Positions 1 through 8,029 of a stretch of DNA of 40,058 bases are shown piece by piece. The notes beneath the pieces are model-generated. The model worked only from the letters and a program-made list of their open reading frames with translations. It did not search any database and was not told the origin of the DNA. The number at the start of each line of letters is the position of its first letter. Within the stretch, counting starts at the first letter, position 1. The position numbers and the translations under genes were made by a program. The DNA lies in assembly GCA_900543885.1 (NCBI GenBank), contig UQTA01000025.1, positions 1 to 40,058 of the forward strand, read 5' to 3'. The stretch is from an uncultured Clostridium sp. (lineage in GTDB: Bacteria; Bacillota; Clostridia; Lachnospirales; Lachnospiraceae).

Positions 1-67
1 TTTTTGCCTAACGGCATTATAGCATATGCAAAAAATCTTTTCAAGATACCAAGAGAAAGGAAATGCT

Positions 68-835
68 ATGAAAATATCAGATAATGGATTAAACCTCATT
101 AAAAAGTTTGAAGGATGCCGCCTGACAGCCTACCAGGATGCAATAGGTGTCTGGACTATCGGCTATGGCACCACTAATGCCGATAAAGCTATTACTGGCA
201 CAACTATCTGCCAGGGCTTGAAGATCACTCAGGCTACAGCAGATGACTGGTTAAGACAGTCTGTAGATAAAAAGTATGGTCCAAAGGTGGATAAGTATAG
301 TGCTTACAACTGGAACCAGAACGAGTATGATGCCTTAGTAAGTTTTGCGTACAACATCGGAAGCATTGATGGATTGACGGCTAAAGGCGCTCGTACCCGT
401 TCTGAGATAGCAGCTAAGATCCTGGAATATAATAAGGCTGGTGGAAAGGTCCTTGCAGGCCTTACCAGGAGACGCCAGGAAGAACGAAAACTATTTTTAA
501 CACCCGTTACAATTAAGACTGGCTGGCAGCAGGAAAATGGCGGTTGGCGTTTCTATAAAGATGATGGCTCCGGGGAATACGTCTCTGACAAATGGCAACA
601 AGACGGAGATAAATGGTACTGGTTTGATGGTGCCGGCATGATGGTCCATGACACCTGGTACCAGTACAAAGGTTCCTGGTATTACCTTGGTTCCGATGGT
701 GCCATGCTAAAGGGCCTACAGACGATCAACGGCAAGTGGTACTACCTGGATCAGACCGGTCGCATGGCAACAGAACCAGTAGTCCTCACTCCTGATCAGG
801 ACGGCGCCCTCCATTATCCGGGTCTTGTAAAATAA
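68..835 (+). CDS. GH24 phage-type lysozyme (endolysin) with C-terminal choline-binding-type repeats
   Basis: This is a predicted peptidoglycan hydrolase of the T4-lysozyme/GH24 family, cleaving MurNAc-GlcNAc bonds. From the ATG at 68 (GAAAGG about 7 nt upstream; an in-frame ATG at 26 has no such site) the protein is 255 aa. The GH24 catalytic spacing is visible: Glu15 in KFEG, Asp24 in YQDAIG and Thr30 in WTIGYGTT. The catalytic domain covers roughly residues 5-145. From about residue 151 to 237 come four aromatic- and glycine-rich repeats (GWQQENGGWRFY, KWYWFDGAG, SWYYLGSDG, KWYYLDQTG) of the cell-wall/choline-binding type, which anchor such enzymes to teichoic acids. There is no signal peptide, so release would need a holin, as in phages. 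No other phage gene is visible to the right, so this may be the edge of a prophage lying to the left or a stray endolysin. The family call is firm; prophage membership is inference. Confidence 0.9.
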   Translation: MKISDNGLNLIKKFEGCRLTAYQDAIGVWTIGYGTTNADKAITGTTICQGLKITQATADDWLRQSVDKKYGPKVDKYSAYNWNQNEYDALVSFAYNIGSIDGLTAKGARTRSEIAAKILEYNKAGGKVLAGLTRRRQEERKLFLTPVTIKTGWQQENGGWRFYKDDGSGEYVSDKWQQDGDKWYWFDGAGMMVHDTWYQYKGSWYYLGSDGAMLKGLQTINGKWYYLDQTGRMATEPVVLTPDQDGALHYPGLVK

Positions 836-968
836 TATAAATCCGTTTAAAAACTTAAGGTTTATTTTGCTCTATTAGTCACAATAAAGTCACAAATAAA
901 ATAAGAAACCAAGGAAATACAAGGATTTTCGTGATATTAAATTTAAAAATAACTTAAGAAAAGCTTTA

Positions 969-997
969 TTGGATATCAGGGGAATATAGTATATACT
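969..997 (+). promoter_or_regulatory. Sigma-A-like promoter for the 243-aa lipoprotein gene
   Basis: TTGGAT (969-974) and TATACT (992-997) are separated by 17 nt, about 90 nt upstream of the TTG start at 1089. The region 836-968 between the endolysin and this promoter is AT-rich and shows no gene. Confidence 0.6.
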
Positions 998-1088
998 AGG
1001 GTAACAGATAAAGAAACAATCTTAGGAATGTATTCCAGAGATCATAAAAGATTCTGAGAGTATATTTAGATGGAAAAGGAGAATTATA

Positions 1089-1820
1089 TTGAGAAAATAT
1101 TATTTATATGCAGCAGTACTGTGCAGTGCGGCAGTCTTAGGTATTGGCGGATGCTCAAAGAAAACAGATATGGCAGCTACCTTGCCTCTTGTAAATGAAG
1201 AGAGACCTGTGGCAGTAGAATCTCAGGAACCCACTTCTTCAGCAGAAGAAACTACCGTTGTAGAGACTGTAAACGGTACCATTGAAAGCGCAGAAGCACA
1301 GCCGGAGCAGGCAGAAGATTCCGTACGCCTTTACGGACCGGTTACCCATATGGAAGATGGCAGATTATCCATTGACAGTCAGGCGGGAAATGGATATGAA
1401 GGTGAGGTTATTTTAAATGTTTCTCAGGAGTCTACTTATGTGTTAGATGCGACTTCCGGTATGCCGGTAGAGCTTTCTGATATGAAAGACGGAGATACGA
1501 TTTATGCCTATATTGGCCCGGCGATGACTATGAGCCTTCCGCCTATGACAAATGCTACGATGATCTTTGCCAATGTTCCGGCAGATTTTAAGGTTCCGGA
1601 CTATGTGACTGTTAAATCCGTCGTAACAGATGCTGCGTCCTCTCAGTCTGTACTGACTGCGGAAGATGGGACAAAATACACACTGGCAGATGACTGCAGG
1701 ATCGTACCTTATCTGACCAGAAATATTGTTACATTAGATGATCTGACACAGGGAAGAAAAGCAGTGGTATGGTCCGATGAGGAAAATACAGCTACCAGGA
1801 TCATGGTATTTGCAGAGTAA
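1089..1820 (+). CDS. Secreted lipoprotein of unknown function
   Basis: A 243-aa predicted lipoprotein. It starts with TTG, chosen because AAGGAG lies about 7 nt upstream and the resulting N-terminus is a proper lipoprotein signal: a positive n-region (MRK), a hydrophobic stretch, then the lipobox LGIGGC with the lipidated Cys at residue 22. Residues 25-75 are a Glu/Ala/Thr-rich linker, typical of surface lipoproteins that need to reach away from the membrane. Residues 78-243 look like two small beta-rich modules, each with an 'xxDG' turn (HMEDGRLSID and TAEDGTKYTL). Together they resemble bacterial OB-like or DUF3221-like extracellular domains, but I do not recognise a named family. It stands alone between its own promoter and a terminator shared with the convergent trp transporter genes. 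The lipoprotein call is firm; the function is unknown. Confidence 0.8.
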   Translation: MRKYYLYAAVLCSAAVLGIGGCSKKTDMAATLPLVNEERPVAVESQEPTSSAEETTVVETVNGTIESAEAQPEQAEDSVRLYGPVTHMEDGRLSIDSQAGNGYEGEVILNVSQESTYVLDATSGMPVELSDMKDGDTIYAYIGPAMTMSLPPMTNATMIFANVPADFKVPDYVTVKSVVTDAASSQSVLTAEDGTKYTLADDCRIVPYLTRNIVTLDDLTQGRKAVVWSDEENTATRIMVFAE

Positions 1821-1830
1821 TCGATCATGA

Positions 1831-1873
1831 AAAAGACTGGCATTCCAAATTTTGGAAATTGCCAGTCTTTTTT
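1831..1873. terminator. Bidirectional rho-independent terminator
   Basis: AAAAGACTGGCA and TGCCAGTCTTTT form a perfect stem with A and T tracts on both sides. It lies between the convergent lipoprotein gene (plus) and trpZ (minus), so it can serve both. Confidence 0.9.
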
Positions 1874-1919
1874 GCTGTCATATTTTGAAAGAATCAACAA
1901 TTTTTTGAGCCGGTTGCCT

Positions 1920-2693
1920 TTAGTTTCCGCATTCAATACTGATCTCATTGAATTTTTTAAGAATGTGGTCAATGGTAGTAGATTTTTTCTCTTCCCCTGC
2001 TTTATCCATTACGGCATGTCCCTGGTGCATCATTAAAAGCCGGTCGCCGTATTCTACGGCGAAACGAAGGTTGTGTGTGACCATGATAGTGGTCAGATTT
2101 TTCTCACGGACTACTTTGTCGGTGAGTTCCATAATGGTTTCTGCGGTTTTAGGATCCAGAGCAGCAGTGTGCTCATCCAGGATCAGAAACTCAATGGGAG
2201 TCATGGTAGACATTAAAAGTGCCATAGCCTGACGCTGGCCGCCGGAGAGAACACCTACTTTTACGTCCATTTTATCTTCCAGTCCCAGTCCAAGGGAGCG
2301 AAGGGATTCCCGGTAGAATTCCAGCCGCTGTTTGTTGGTTCCGGGGCGGAGATTAAAGGCTTTGCCCTTATTGTCGGCTAAAGCCATGTTTTCTGCAATT
2401 GTCATAGAAGGGCAGGTTCCCATGGAAGGATTCTGGTAAACACGGCCAATGCGGCGCTGACGCTTATATTCAGGCATTTTGGTGATATCTTCACCGCCAA
2501 TGATAATACGGCCGTCGTCTAAGGGGATACTTCCGCAGATAATATTTAAAAGGGAAGTTTTACCAGACCCATTGCTTCCAACAACGGATACAAACTGGTG
2601 ATCTTCGATGGATAAGTTAAAATCATTAAACAGGCACATTTCATTTACAGTACCTGCGTTGTAATATTTATGGATGTGTTTTAATTCAAGCAT
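1920..2693 (-). CDS. trpZ: ABC transporter ATP-binding protein, predicted tryptophan uptake (TrpZ-type)
   Basis: This is the ATPase of a three-part importer, 257 aa. Walker A (GSNGSGKTS) is near residue 40, the signature LSGGQRQ near 150 and Walker B (FLILDEHTAALD) near 170, with the switch histidine in MVTHN. Helical-domain details match the ATPases that pair with ABC_sub_bind solute-binding proteins. The start overlaps the stop of the upstream permease by 8 nt, so the two are translationally coupled. The operon is led by a T-box with a Trp specifier. The known predicted system of this layout in Firmicutes is TrpXYZ, and that is the reason for the symbol. The ATPase assignment is certain; the tryptophan specificity rests on the T-box and family context, not on residues in this subunit. 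Confidence 0.85.
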   Translation of the reverse strand: MLELKHIHKYYNAGTVNEMCLFNDFNLSIEDHQFVSVVGSNGSGKTSLLNIICGSIPLDDGRIIIGGEDITKMPEYKRQRRIGRVYQNPSMGTCPSMTIAENMALADNKGKAFNLRPGTNKQRLEFYRESLRSLGLGLEDKMDVKVGVLSGGQRQAMALLMSTMTPIEFLILDEHTAALDPKTAETIMELTDKVVREKNLTTIMVTHNLRFAVEYGDRLLMMHQGHAVMDKAGEEKKSTTIDHILKKFNEISIECGN

Positions 2694-3627
2694 GGCTTTT
2701 TACCTTCTTTCCGCCGGAAGGGCTTACTACAAGAATGATCAGGAATAATACGGAAGTGATCAGCTTTAAATCGGATGCTGTGACCGGAATAGAAAGATTT
2801 AATCCGGCAATGTGCAGGTCGTTTAAAAGCAGTGCAATGGAAACGCAGGCTTTATATACAATAGAACCTATGATAACAGCAGTAGTGGAACGGATAAATC
2901 CCACTCTCTTTAACAGCTGGGTTCCGATGATCACATTTGCAAGGCCGATGACCATGGTGCCAGTACCGATGGAGATTTCAAAAAAGCCTTTCTGCTGGCA
3001 GTAAACACTTCCTGCAAGAGCTGCAAAACCGTTTGCAATAGCAAGACCTACGATCTTTACAAGGCCTTTGTCCTTTGCAAGAGAAGTAACCAGTACGTCA
3101 TTGTCACCAACTGCCCTAAGAAGGTATCCGGAACGTGTCTGTAAGTAAGCGTCCAGCAGCACCTTGCAGATCAGAACAATAACAAGAAGAATAATGGTTA
3201 CGATAAATGGTGAAGCTGCTTCCGGTACATGAGTGGAAAGGAAGGAATTGGAAAAAATAGTTTCCTTACTAAAAATAGGAAGGTTTGCTTTTCCGGCGAT
3301 CCTTAAATTAATGGAATAGAGGGCTGTCATGACAATGATACCGGAAAGCAGGTCACGTACCTTTAATTTTACATGGATGAGACCGGTGATACAGCCGGCC
3401 AGTGCACCCACTGCAAAGGAAATAAATAATGCTGCTACAGGTGAGATGGTACCGACGAAAGGAAGCCCGTTTGCAATGCCTGCTGCCGTTACAGCAGCGC
3501 CAAGAGGGAAGGTGCCGTCTACAGACAGATCCGGGAAATCCAGGATCTTATATGTGATGTAAACGCCCAGAGCCATGATGGCATATACAAGGCCTTCTTC
3601 CAGAATACCGAAAATGATCGTTGTCAT
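2686..3627 (-). CDS. trpY: ABC transporter permease, predicted tryptophan uptake (TrpY-type)
   Basis: A 313-aa integral membrane permease of the branched-chain amino acid/BMP-type superfamily (PF02653-like). Roughly eight to ten hydrophobic segments are visible, starting with GLVYAIMALGVYITYKIL and ending with LITSVLFLIILVV. The conserved loop ending in FPDLSVDGTFPLGAA is typical of permeases paired with ABC_sub_bind proteins. GGAGGAAC lies a few nt before the ATG at 3627. It follows the binding protein by about 34 nt and overlaps the ATPase gene by 8 nt, so the three form one transcript. The C-terminus is short and basic (GGKKVKSHA), as expected on the cytoplasmic side. Specificity is inferred from the tryptophan T-box upstream. 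Confidence 0.85.
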   Translation of the reverse strand: MTTIIFGILEEGLVYAIMALGVYITYKILDFPDLSVDGTFPLGAAVTAAGIANGLPFVGTISPVAALFISFAVGALAGCITGLIHVKLKVRDLLSGIIVMTALYSINLRIAGKANLPIFSKETIFSNSFLSTHVPEAASPFIVTIILLVIVLICKVLLDAYLQTRSGYLLRAVGDNDVLVTSLAKDKGLVKIVGLAIANGFAALAGSVYCQQKGFFEISIGTGTMVIGLANVIIGTQLLKRVGFIRSTTAVIIGSIVYKACVSIALLLNDLHIAGLNLSIPVTASDLKLITSVLFLIILVVSPSGGKKVKSHA

Positions 3628-3661
3628 GATGTTCCTCCAATACTATTTCCCTGATCCGGGA

Positions 3662-4753
3662 TTATTCTGTAATGCTGTCAAAGAGCTCAGCAGCATTTCC
3701 TGTTAAAGATTCAGGAAGAGTGATGCCAAGATCTTCAGCTACTTTGGTGTTGCCATAGAATGCAGCATCTTTAATGGTCTCAAAGTTTAATTCGCTTGCT
3801 TTTGCTTCGCCCTTTAATACTTTTGCAGCCATTTCACCAGTCTGTTTGCCAAGTTCTACATAGTCAAGTCCCATAGCAGCCAGGCAGCCGATCTTTACCT
3901 GTTCGATCTCACTTCCGAATACCGGAATGTGCTTTGCAGAAGCTTTGCTTAAGATAACAGGAAGAGATGCCACTACTGTATTATCAGTCAGATTGGTGAT
4001 ACAGTCAACCTTTCCAATTAAAGTATCTGCTGCCAGCGGGATATCTGCTGAAGAGGAGATACCGGAGTCTACGATCTCAAAGTCATAATTTGGAGCCAGT
4101 TCCTTATATTCTGCAATGGCAGATTCAGAGTTTACTTCGCTGGTGGTGTACATGATACCGATAGTCTTTGCCTCAGGTAAGATCTCACGGATCATCTTTA
4201 ACTGTAATTCTACAGGAAGTTTATCGCTTGTACCTGTGATCTCGCCAACTGGGGTTCCGTCTGTGTTTGCCAGTTCAGCTGCAACCGGATCAGTAACTGC
4301 TGTGAAAATGACAGGAATGTCGGACTTCATAGCCACGCTGTATTCAGCCTGTGCCATAGGAGTTGCAATGCCGCACATTAAATCTACGTTCTTGCCGGCA
4401 AATGTGTTGGCGATCTGTGCGGAAGTGCCGCCGTCAGCCTGTGCATTTTCATAGAGAACGGTTAAGTTCTTTCCTTCTTCGATGCCTTCTGCAGCAAGTC
4501 CCTCAAGGAAACCTTCACGGCAGTTGTCAAGAGAGCCGTGCTCTGCGAACTGACCGATACCGATGGTGTAGGAGCCATCAGCTTCTGCGTTGCTTTCTGC
4601 TTCGCTGGAAGCTGCCTCAGAAGAAGCTGCCTCAGAAGCAGGGGCTGCTGTGGTATTTGCTGCTGTAGTAGTAGTGGAAGAAGAACTGCCGCAGCCTGTT
4701 AATAAAGCTGCGCCCATTGCTGCGGTTAAAAGAACTGCCATAGATTTTTTCAT
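3662..4753 (-). CDS. trpX: Solute-binding lipoprotein of ABC_sub_bind family, predicted tryptophan binding (TrpX-type)
   Basis: First gene of the transporter operon, 363 aa from the ATG at 4753. That start is chosen because CAGGAGGT sits just upstream; the longer in-frame extension to 4861 runs through the T-box leader and is not translated. The N-terminus MKKSMAVLLTAAMGAALLTGC is a lipoprotein signal with the lipidated Cys at residue 21. A low-complexity Ser/Thr/Ala/Glu spacer follows to about residue 60. The mature domain from YTIGIGQFAEHGSLDNCREG to the C-terminus matches the ABC_sub_bind family (PF04392), a two-lobed periplasmic-binding-like fold; phrases such as DIPVIFTAVTDPVAAEL are characteristic. 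In Firmicutes these proteins under a Trp T-box are predicted to bind tryptophan. Direct evidence here is the family plus the UGG specifier in its own leader. Confidence 0.88.
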   Translation of the reverse strand: MKKSMAVLLTAAMGAALLTGCGSSSSTTTTAANTTAAPASEAASSEAASSEAESNAEADGSYTIGIGQFAEHGSLDNCREGFLEGLAAEGIEEGKNLTVLYENAQADGGTSAQIANTFAGKNVDLMCGIATPMAQAEYSVAMKSDIPVIFTAVTDPVAAELANTDGTPVGEITGTSDKLPVELQLKMIREILPEAKTIGIMYTTSEVNSESAIAEYKELAPNYDFEIVDSGISSSADIPLAADTLIGKVDCITNLTDNTVVASLPVILSKASAKHIPVFGSEIEQVKIGCLAAMGLDYVELGKQTGEMAAKVLKGEAKASELNFETIKDAAFYGNTKVAEDLGITLPESLTGNAAELFDSITE

Positions 4754-4800
4754 AATACTTACCTCCTGAAAATAAAAATTAAAATGGATTTTTTGTAATA

Positions 4801-4834
4801 AAAAAATCCCAACCACAACGATATTGTGATTGAG
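4801..4834 (-). terminator. T-box regulatory terminator of trpXYZ
   Basis: On the minus strand CTCAATCACAA and TTGTGGTTGGG form an 11-bp stem (two G-U pairs) around the loop TATCG, followed by a run of T. It sits between the T-box motif and the RBS of trpX. Confidence 0.9.
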
Positions 4835-5071
4835 ACGAATATGATCCGCGGTGCCACTCAAATTGACTTAAAGTCCACTTTTCACATACTAGCATATGTG
4901 CTGCAAATGTAACGGGTGCAGAATCCGTCAGTCCCTACTAAGTATTTCAAGACTGCCCTCAAAAGTCCATTCAGCTACCTGCTTTATACCGCAATCCCAC
5001 CACCTGCGGCTCTCTGTGCTAATGCATTGGAAGCTTACTCCTCTTTTTCAACGGTTTAGCTGTTAATCCGT
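4801..5071 (-). promoter_or_regulatory. T-box riboswitch, tryptophan specifier (UGG), controls trpXYZ
   Basis: Read on the minus strand, the leader carries the T-box signature TGGCACCGCGG (within 4846-4859) that pairs with the tRNA acceptor end. Stem I landmarks are the GGAGTAA-containing segment near 5035 and the distal AGAGAG...GGTGGTGGGAT segment near 4990-5015. The specifier loop reads GAA-TGG-AC with TGG at 4969-4967, the same layout (GAA-NNN-A) as in the leucine T-box upstream of leuS in this window. A terminator follows at 4801-4834, mutually exclusive with the antiterminator made with the T-box bases. Uncharged tRNA-Trp would therefore turn the transporter on. The call is strong; the codon assignment is by eye. 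Confidence 0.93.
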
Positions 5072-5100
5072 ATCTTAATACATGGGGCGGGTTTTGTCAA
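5072..5100 (-). promoter_or_regulatory. Promoter of the trpXYZ T-box transcript
   Basis: On the minus strand TTGACA (5100-5095) is followed after 17 nt by TAAGAT (5077-5072). It lies immediately upstream of stem I of the T-box. Confidence 0.85.
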
Positions 5101-5207
5101 CTGTTTTTTTAAAAGTCGCAGATATCATATATGAAATGTATTATGAAAAATCTGAAGAAAAATTTCAGTAAAATTCAGATAATAAAGTGTCCGGTTAAGT
5201 GAAAATG

Positions 5208-5216
5208 TGGTATACT
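5208..5216 (+). promoter_or_regulatory. Extended -10 promoter for the cytidylate kinase-like gene
   Basis: TGG-TATACT (TGn extended -10 with TATACT at 5211-5216) lies about 65 nt upstream of the ATG at 5281. No good -35 is seen, which fits an extended -10 promoter. It is divergent from the trpXYZ promoter. Confidence 0.5.
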
Positions 5217-5280
5217 TGAAACATAAAAAACATGTAAATGCATGATCAGAGTGTATAGCAAAACAAGGGAGGTCGGTCAT

Positions 5281-5919
5281 ATGAGCAGTAAACATTATGT
5301 GATCACAATCGAACGTCAGTACGGAAGCGGCGGACGTATTACAGGTATGCGTCTTGCAGAGGAACTGGGTATTCATTATTATGATGAAGAGATTTTGAAA
5401 ATGACATCAGAGACCAGCGCCATTGGAGAGCAGTATTTCCGTCTGGCAGATGAAAAGGCAGGAAACAATTTATTATATCGTACTGTTACTAATATGAAGC
5501 CGGAGCTTTCTGCACCTGTAAAGGACGGACATAAGCTTACATCACCGGAAAACCTGTTCCGTTTCCAGTCTGAGGTTATCCGAAAACTGGCAGAGTCAGA
5601 AAACTGTATCATCATCGGACGATGCGGCAACTATGTGCTTCAGGATCAGTTAGATGATGTGATCCGCATTTTCGTATATGCAGATACCGTTACCAGAGTC
5701 CGCAGGATTATGGATGTAGACAAGGTAGATGAAGAAGAAGCACTGCGCCGTATGAGGAAGATTGATAAGGAGCGTACTGAATATCATAGGTATTTTACTG
5801 GCAGAAACTGGATGGATATGGAAAATTACGATCTTCCTATTAATGCCAGCCGCATTGATTATGATGAGATGATCACCTTGATCAAGGATTATCTGAAGCT
5901 TCGGGGAATGATCGACTGA
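5281..5919 (+). CDS. Cytidylate kinase-like family protein
   Basis: A 212-aa P-loop nucleotide kinase-like protein (AAA_26/cytidylate kinase-like, PF13189). The start is the ATG at 5281, with AGGGAGG 8 nt upstream; the earlier in-frame ATG at 5242 has no RBS. The N-terminus ITIERQYGSGGRITG carries the glycine-rich nucleotide-binding loop characteristic of this family, followed by YYDEEIL, and IIIGRCGNYVL near residue 110 matches its second conserved block. Members are widespread in gut Clostridia and are annotated as cytidylate kinase-like, but the true Cmk is a different, usually larger-operon gene. The substrate of this branch is not known. It is a single gene with its own promoter, downstream of and divergent from trpXYZ. 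Confidence 0.85.
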   Translation: MSSKHYVITIERQYGSGGRITGMRLAEELGIHYYDEEILKMTSETSAIGEQYFRLADEKAGNNLLYRTVTNMKPELSAPVKDGHKLTSPENLFRFQSEVIRKLAESENCIIIGRCGNYVLQDQLDDVIRIFVYADTVTRVRRIMDVDKVDEEEALRRMRKIDKERTEYHRYFTGRNWMDMENYDLPINASRIDYDEMITLIKDYLKLRGMID

Positions 5920-6028
5920 TATTTATAATGATGTGGGTGAAGAGACAGCGTATCTGTTTACTGTGATAGGTGAATGTGCTGGTGACGTGTTCGATGTGGG
6001 GCAAAAATGTAGCAACATGAGGTAGCAG

Positions 6029-6802
6029 ATGGATATTTTAACAGGAATATTGATCCCTTTTATAGGAACTACAGCAGGCAGTGCTTGCGTGTTCTTTCTG
6101 CGGGGAGAATTAAAGCCCGGAGTGCAGAAAGCATTCCTGGGCTTTGCTTCAGGAGTTATGGTGGCTGCTTCCGTTTGGTCTCTTCTGATCCCGGCTATGG
6201 AAATGAGTGAAGGACTTGGGAAGCTGGCCTTTCTTCCGGCAGTATGCGGATTCATTTTAGGAATGGCATTTTTATTGTTTCTGGATATGGTAGTTCCACA
6301 TCTTCATATGGACACAGACCAGCCGGAAGGCGCAAAAAGTAACTGGCAGAAAAGTACCATGCTGGTCCTTGCAGTGACCTTACATAACATACCGGAAGGA
6401 ATGGCAGTTGGTGTGGCTTTTGCAGGTATGATGGCAAAAAGCCAGTCCATTACACTGGCAGGCGCCATGGCATTATCACTGGGTATTGCAATACAGAATT
6501 TCCCGGAAGGAGCAGTTATCTCTCTTCCTTTAAAAGAAGCGGCAGGGCAGAAAAAGGCTTTTATCTATGGTATGCTTTCCGGTATCGTAGAGCCAATTGG
6601 TGCCGGGCTTATGCTGTTGCTGGCAGAAAAACTGGAGCCGTTCATGCCATACTTTCTTTCCTTTGCAGCAGGGGCCATGCTTTATGTAGTAGTAGAAGAA
6701 CTGGTGCCAGAAGCTTCTGAAGGAGAACATTCCAATATAGGCACCATTGGATTTGCAATCGGATTTGCGCTGATGATGGTGCTTGATGTTGCGTTGGGAT
6801 AA
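6029..6802 (+). CDS. ZIP family divalent metal transporter
   Basis: A 257-aa integral membrane protein of the ZIP family (GufA/ZupT-like), importing Zn2+ or related divalent metals. About eight hydrophobic segments are visible. The metal-site helices are clear: HNIPEGMAVGVAFAG in the fourth and QNFPEGAVISLPL in the fifth, the paired binuclear metal-site motifs of the family. A short histidine-containing loop (VVPHLHMDTDQ) precedes them, in the position of the ZIP variable metal-binding loop. The RBS is a modest GAGGT about 5 nt before the ATG. Which metal it carries cannot be told from sequence, and no metal-responsive operator was recognised in the 109-nt upstream gap. Confidence 0.92.
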   Translation: MDILTGILIPFIGTTAGSACVFFLRGELKPGVQKAFLGFASGVMVAASVWSLLIPAMEMSEGLGKLAFLPAVCGFILGMAFLLFLDMVVPHLHMDTDQPEGAKSNWQKSTMLVLAVTLHNIPEGMAVGVAFAGMMAKSQSITLAGAMALSLGIAIQNFPEGAVISLPLKEAAGQKKAFIYGMLSGIVEPIGAGLMLLLAEKLEPFMPYFLSFAAGAMLYVVVEELVPEASEGEHSNIGTIGFAIGFALMMVLDVALG

Positions 6803-6804
6803 GA

Positions 6805-6936
6805 TATTGTCTTTCCTATGATTATGATGGAGCCATTGTGGAAGAATATTGTAGTAAGATCGTGGAAAAATATATTGATCTGTTTTACGAATTTGAAAGT
6901 ACAATGAAAAAATTGATCGCCAAAATTGATTTTTGA
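6805..6936 (+). pseudogene. Possible 3' remnant of an unidentified gene
   Basis: A stop-free stretch of about 43 codons, with no usable start, ends at TGA 6934-6936. It reads like real protein: GAIVEEYCSKIVEKYIDLFYEF then ESTMKKLIAKIDF, an amphipathic helical tail. It starts right after the ZIP gene in another frame. It may be the end of a deleted gene. I cannot name a family, and chance is a real alternative. Confidence 0.25.
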
Positions 6937-6952
6937 TGCAGTAAGAAATTAG

Positions 6953-7030
6953 AATACATCTATAAAGAGGCGCCTCTGGGAATTAAACTTTGGTCGTTAA
7001 AATGATCAGGAGGCTTCTTATAGATGTATT
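6953..7030 (+). repeat. Imperfect inverted repeat, possible terminator hairpin
   Basis: AATACATCTATAA at 6953-6965 has an exact reverse complement ending at 7030. The arms continue imperfectly inward (AGAGGC / GGAGGCTTC) around a loop of about 30 nt. Inside the left arm AGAGGCGCCTCT (6966-6977) is itself a perfect 12-nt palindrome. A T-rich stretch follows the right arm, so it could end transcripts from the ZIP gene. It could also be a small palindromic element. Confidence 0.5.
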
Positions 7031-7076
7031 TTTCTTTAAGATTTTATAAGAAAATAGAAATTCAATGTGAGGAAAA

Positions 7077-8006
7077 ATGAGTATGAACAGATTACGAAAA
7101 ACGGGCTGGATAGTTTTGCTAGTGGCCGTGCTATTAACAGGATGTGGAAAGAGCGTAGAAAAACAGATTGCAGAACAGCTGGAACTGGGAAATAAATATC
7201 TGGCAGAAGCAAATTACGAGCAGGCAATTGTAGCGTTTAATAAAGTAATAGAATTAGATGAAAAGAATACAGCGGGTTATGTTGGCTTGATGGAAGCATA
7301 TCTGCAAAATGAAAATACAGATGAAGCTGTTCAGTGTGGCGAAAGTGGCATGAAGAAGCTGGACGATGATGCTTTGCGGGATAAATTGCTTGAAGCATAC
7401 CAGCAGAAACAAGTGGAAATAGAAGATGTTTCAGAAAAACTTTCACTATATGATAAAATGCTGCATTTGGTTCCAGATCAGAAAGCAGTATATTTGGAAC
7501 TGGCAGAATTATATGAAAAACAACATGATTATGAGCAAGGCATGGAAGTTTTGAAGAATGGGATCGAAAATATTTCAAGCCCGGAAGAATTAAGAGAAAA
7601 GTTTCGTGAAATGGTGGATTCTTATCGGGAATACTTATTAGATACGATTAAGAAACAATTCCAAACGGAAAAAAGAGGATTAGCCTTTGGCAGTTATGGG
7701 GCGAATGGAGAGTATGGACTTTTTATGCTGGGGCGTATTGGAGAAGCTGTAGAAGAAGATATTTACTATTGCGGAGATAATGGAAAAGTATGTGAATGGC
7801 TTGGAACACTAAGGACAAGCGGATTTATTATTGTGGAAAACGGAACCAGGAAATATTTTTGCCCCTATAGCAGAACGGAGGGGATGATATTCGGAGTAGA
7901 GGATGGAAAACCATTTACTTTGGCAGAAAAGCTGGAGATTCCAGATGGTGAAACAGAGCAGATTGAAGCCTATTTTAACGAAGTTGTGGCTCAGAAAGTG
8001 GAATAA
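7077..8006 (+). CDS. TPR-containing lipoprotein of unknown function
   Basis: A 309-aa predicted lipoprotein. The signal is NRLRKTGWIVLLVAVLLTGC with the lipidated Cys at residue 23. GAGG lies just before the ATG at 7077; a second ATG two codons on (7083) is equally possible. Residues about 30-175 hold tetratricopeptide-like helical repeats: ELGNKYLAEANYEQAIVAFN is a textbook TPR, and AVYLELAELYEKQHDYEQGM is another. These repeats usually mediate protein contacts at the cell surface. The C-terminal 110 residues (from RGLAFGSYGANGEYG) are a separate Gly/aromatic domain I do not recognise. Its AT content is somewhat higher than that of neighbouring genes. The gene stands alone, downstream of a hairpin and upstream of a possible gene remnant on the other strand. 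Confidence 0.82.
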   Translation: MSMNRLRKTGWIVLLVAVLLTGCGKSVEKQIAEQLELGNKYLAEANYEQAIVAFNKVIELDEKNTAGYVGLMEAYLQNENTDEAVQCGESGMKKLDDDALRDKLLEAYQQKQVEIEDVSEKLSLYDKMLHLVPDQKAVYLELAELYEKQHDYEQGMEVLKNGIENISSPEELREKFREMVDSYREYLLDTIKKQFQTEKRGLAFGSYGANGEYGLFMLGRIGEAVEEDIYYCGDNGKVCEWLGTLRTSGFIIVENGTRKYFCPYSRTEGMIFGVEDGKPFTLAEKLEIPDGETEQIEAYFNEVVAQKVE

Positions 8007-8029
8007 CTCAGTTTTCTGTGATTATGAAG

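Noticed and set aside
26..1820. Full prophage at the left end
   Set aside because: Only one endolysin gene is in view; no holin, tail, integrase or attachment site can be seen, so a prophage is not claimed.
4754..4861. N-terminal extension of the trpX reading frame
   Set aside because: It runs through the T-box terminator, has no RBS, and the internal ATG at 4753 has CAGGAGGT and a perfect lipoprotein signal.
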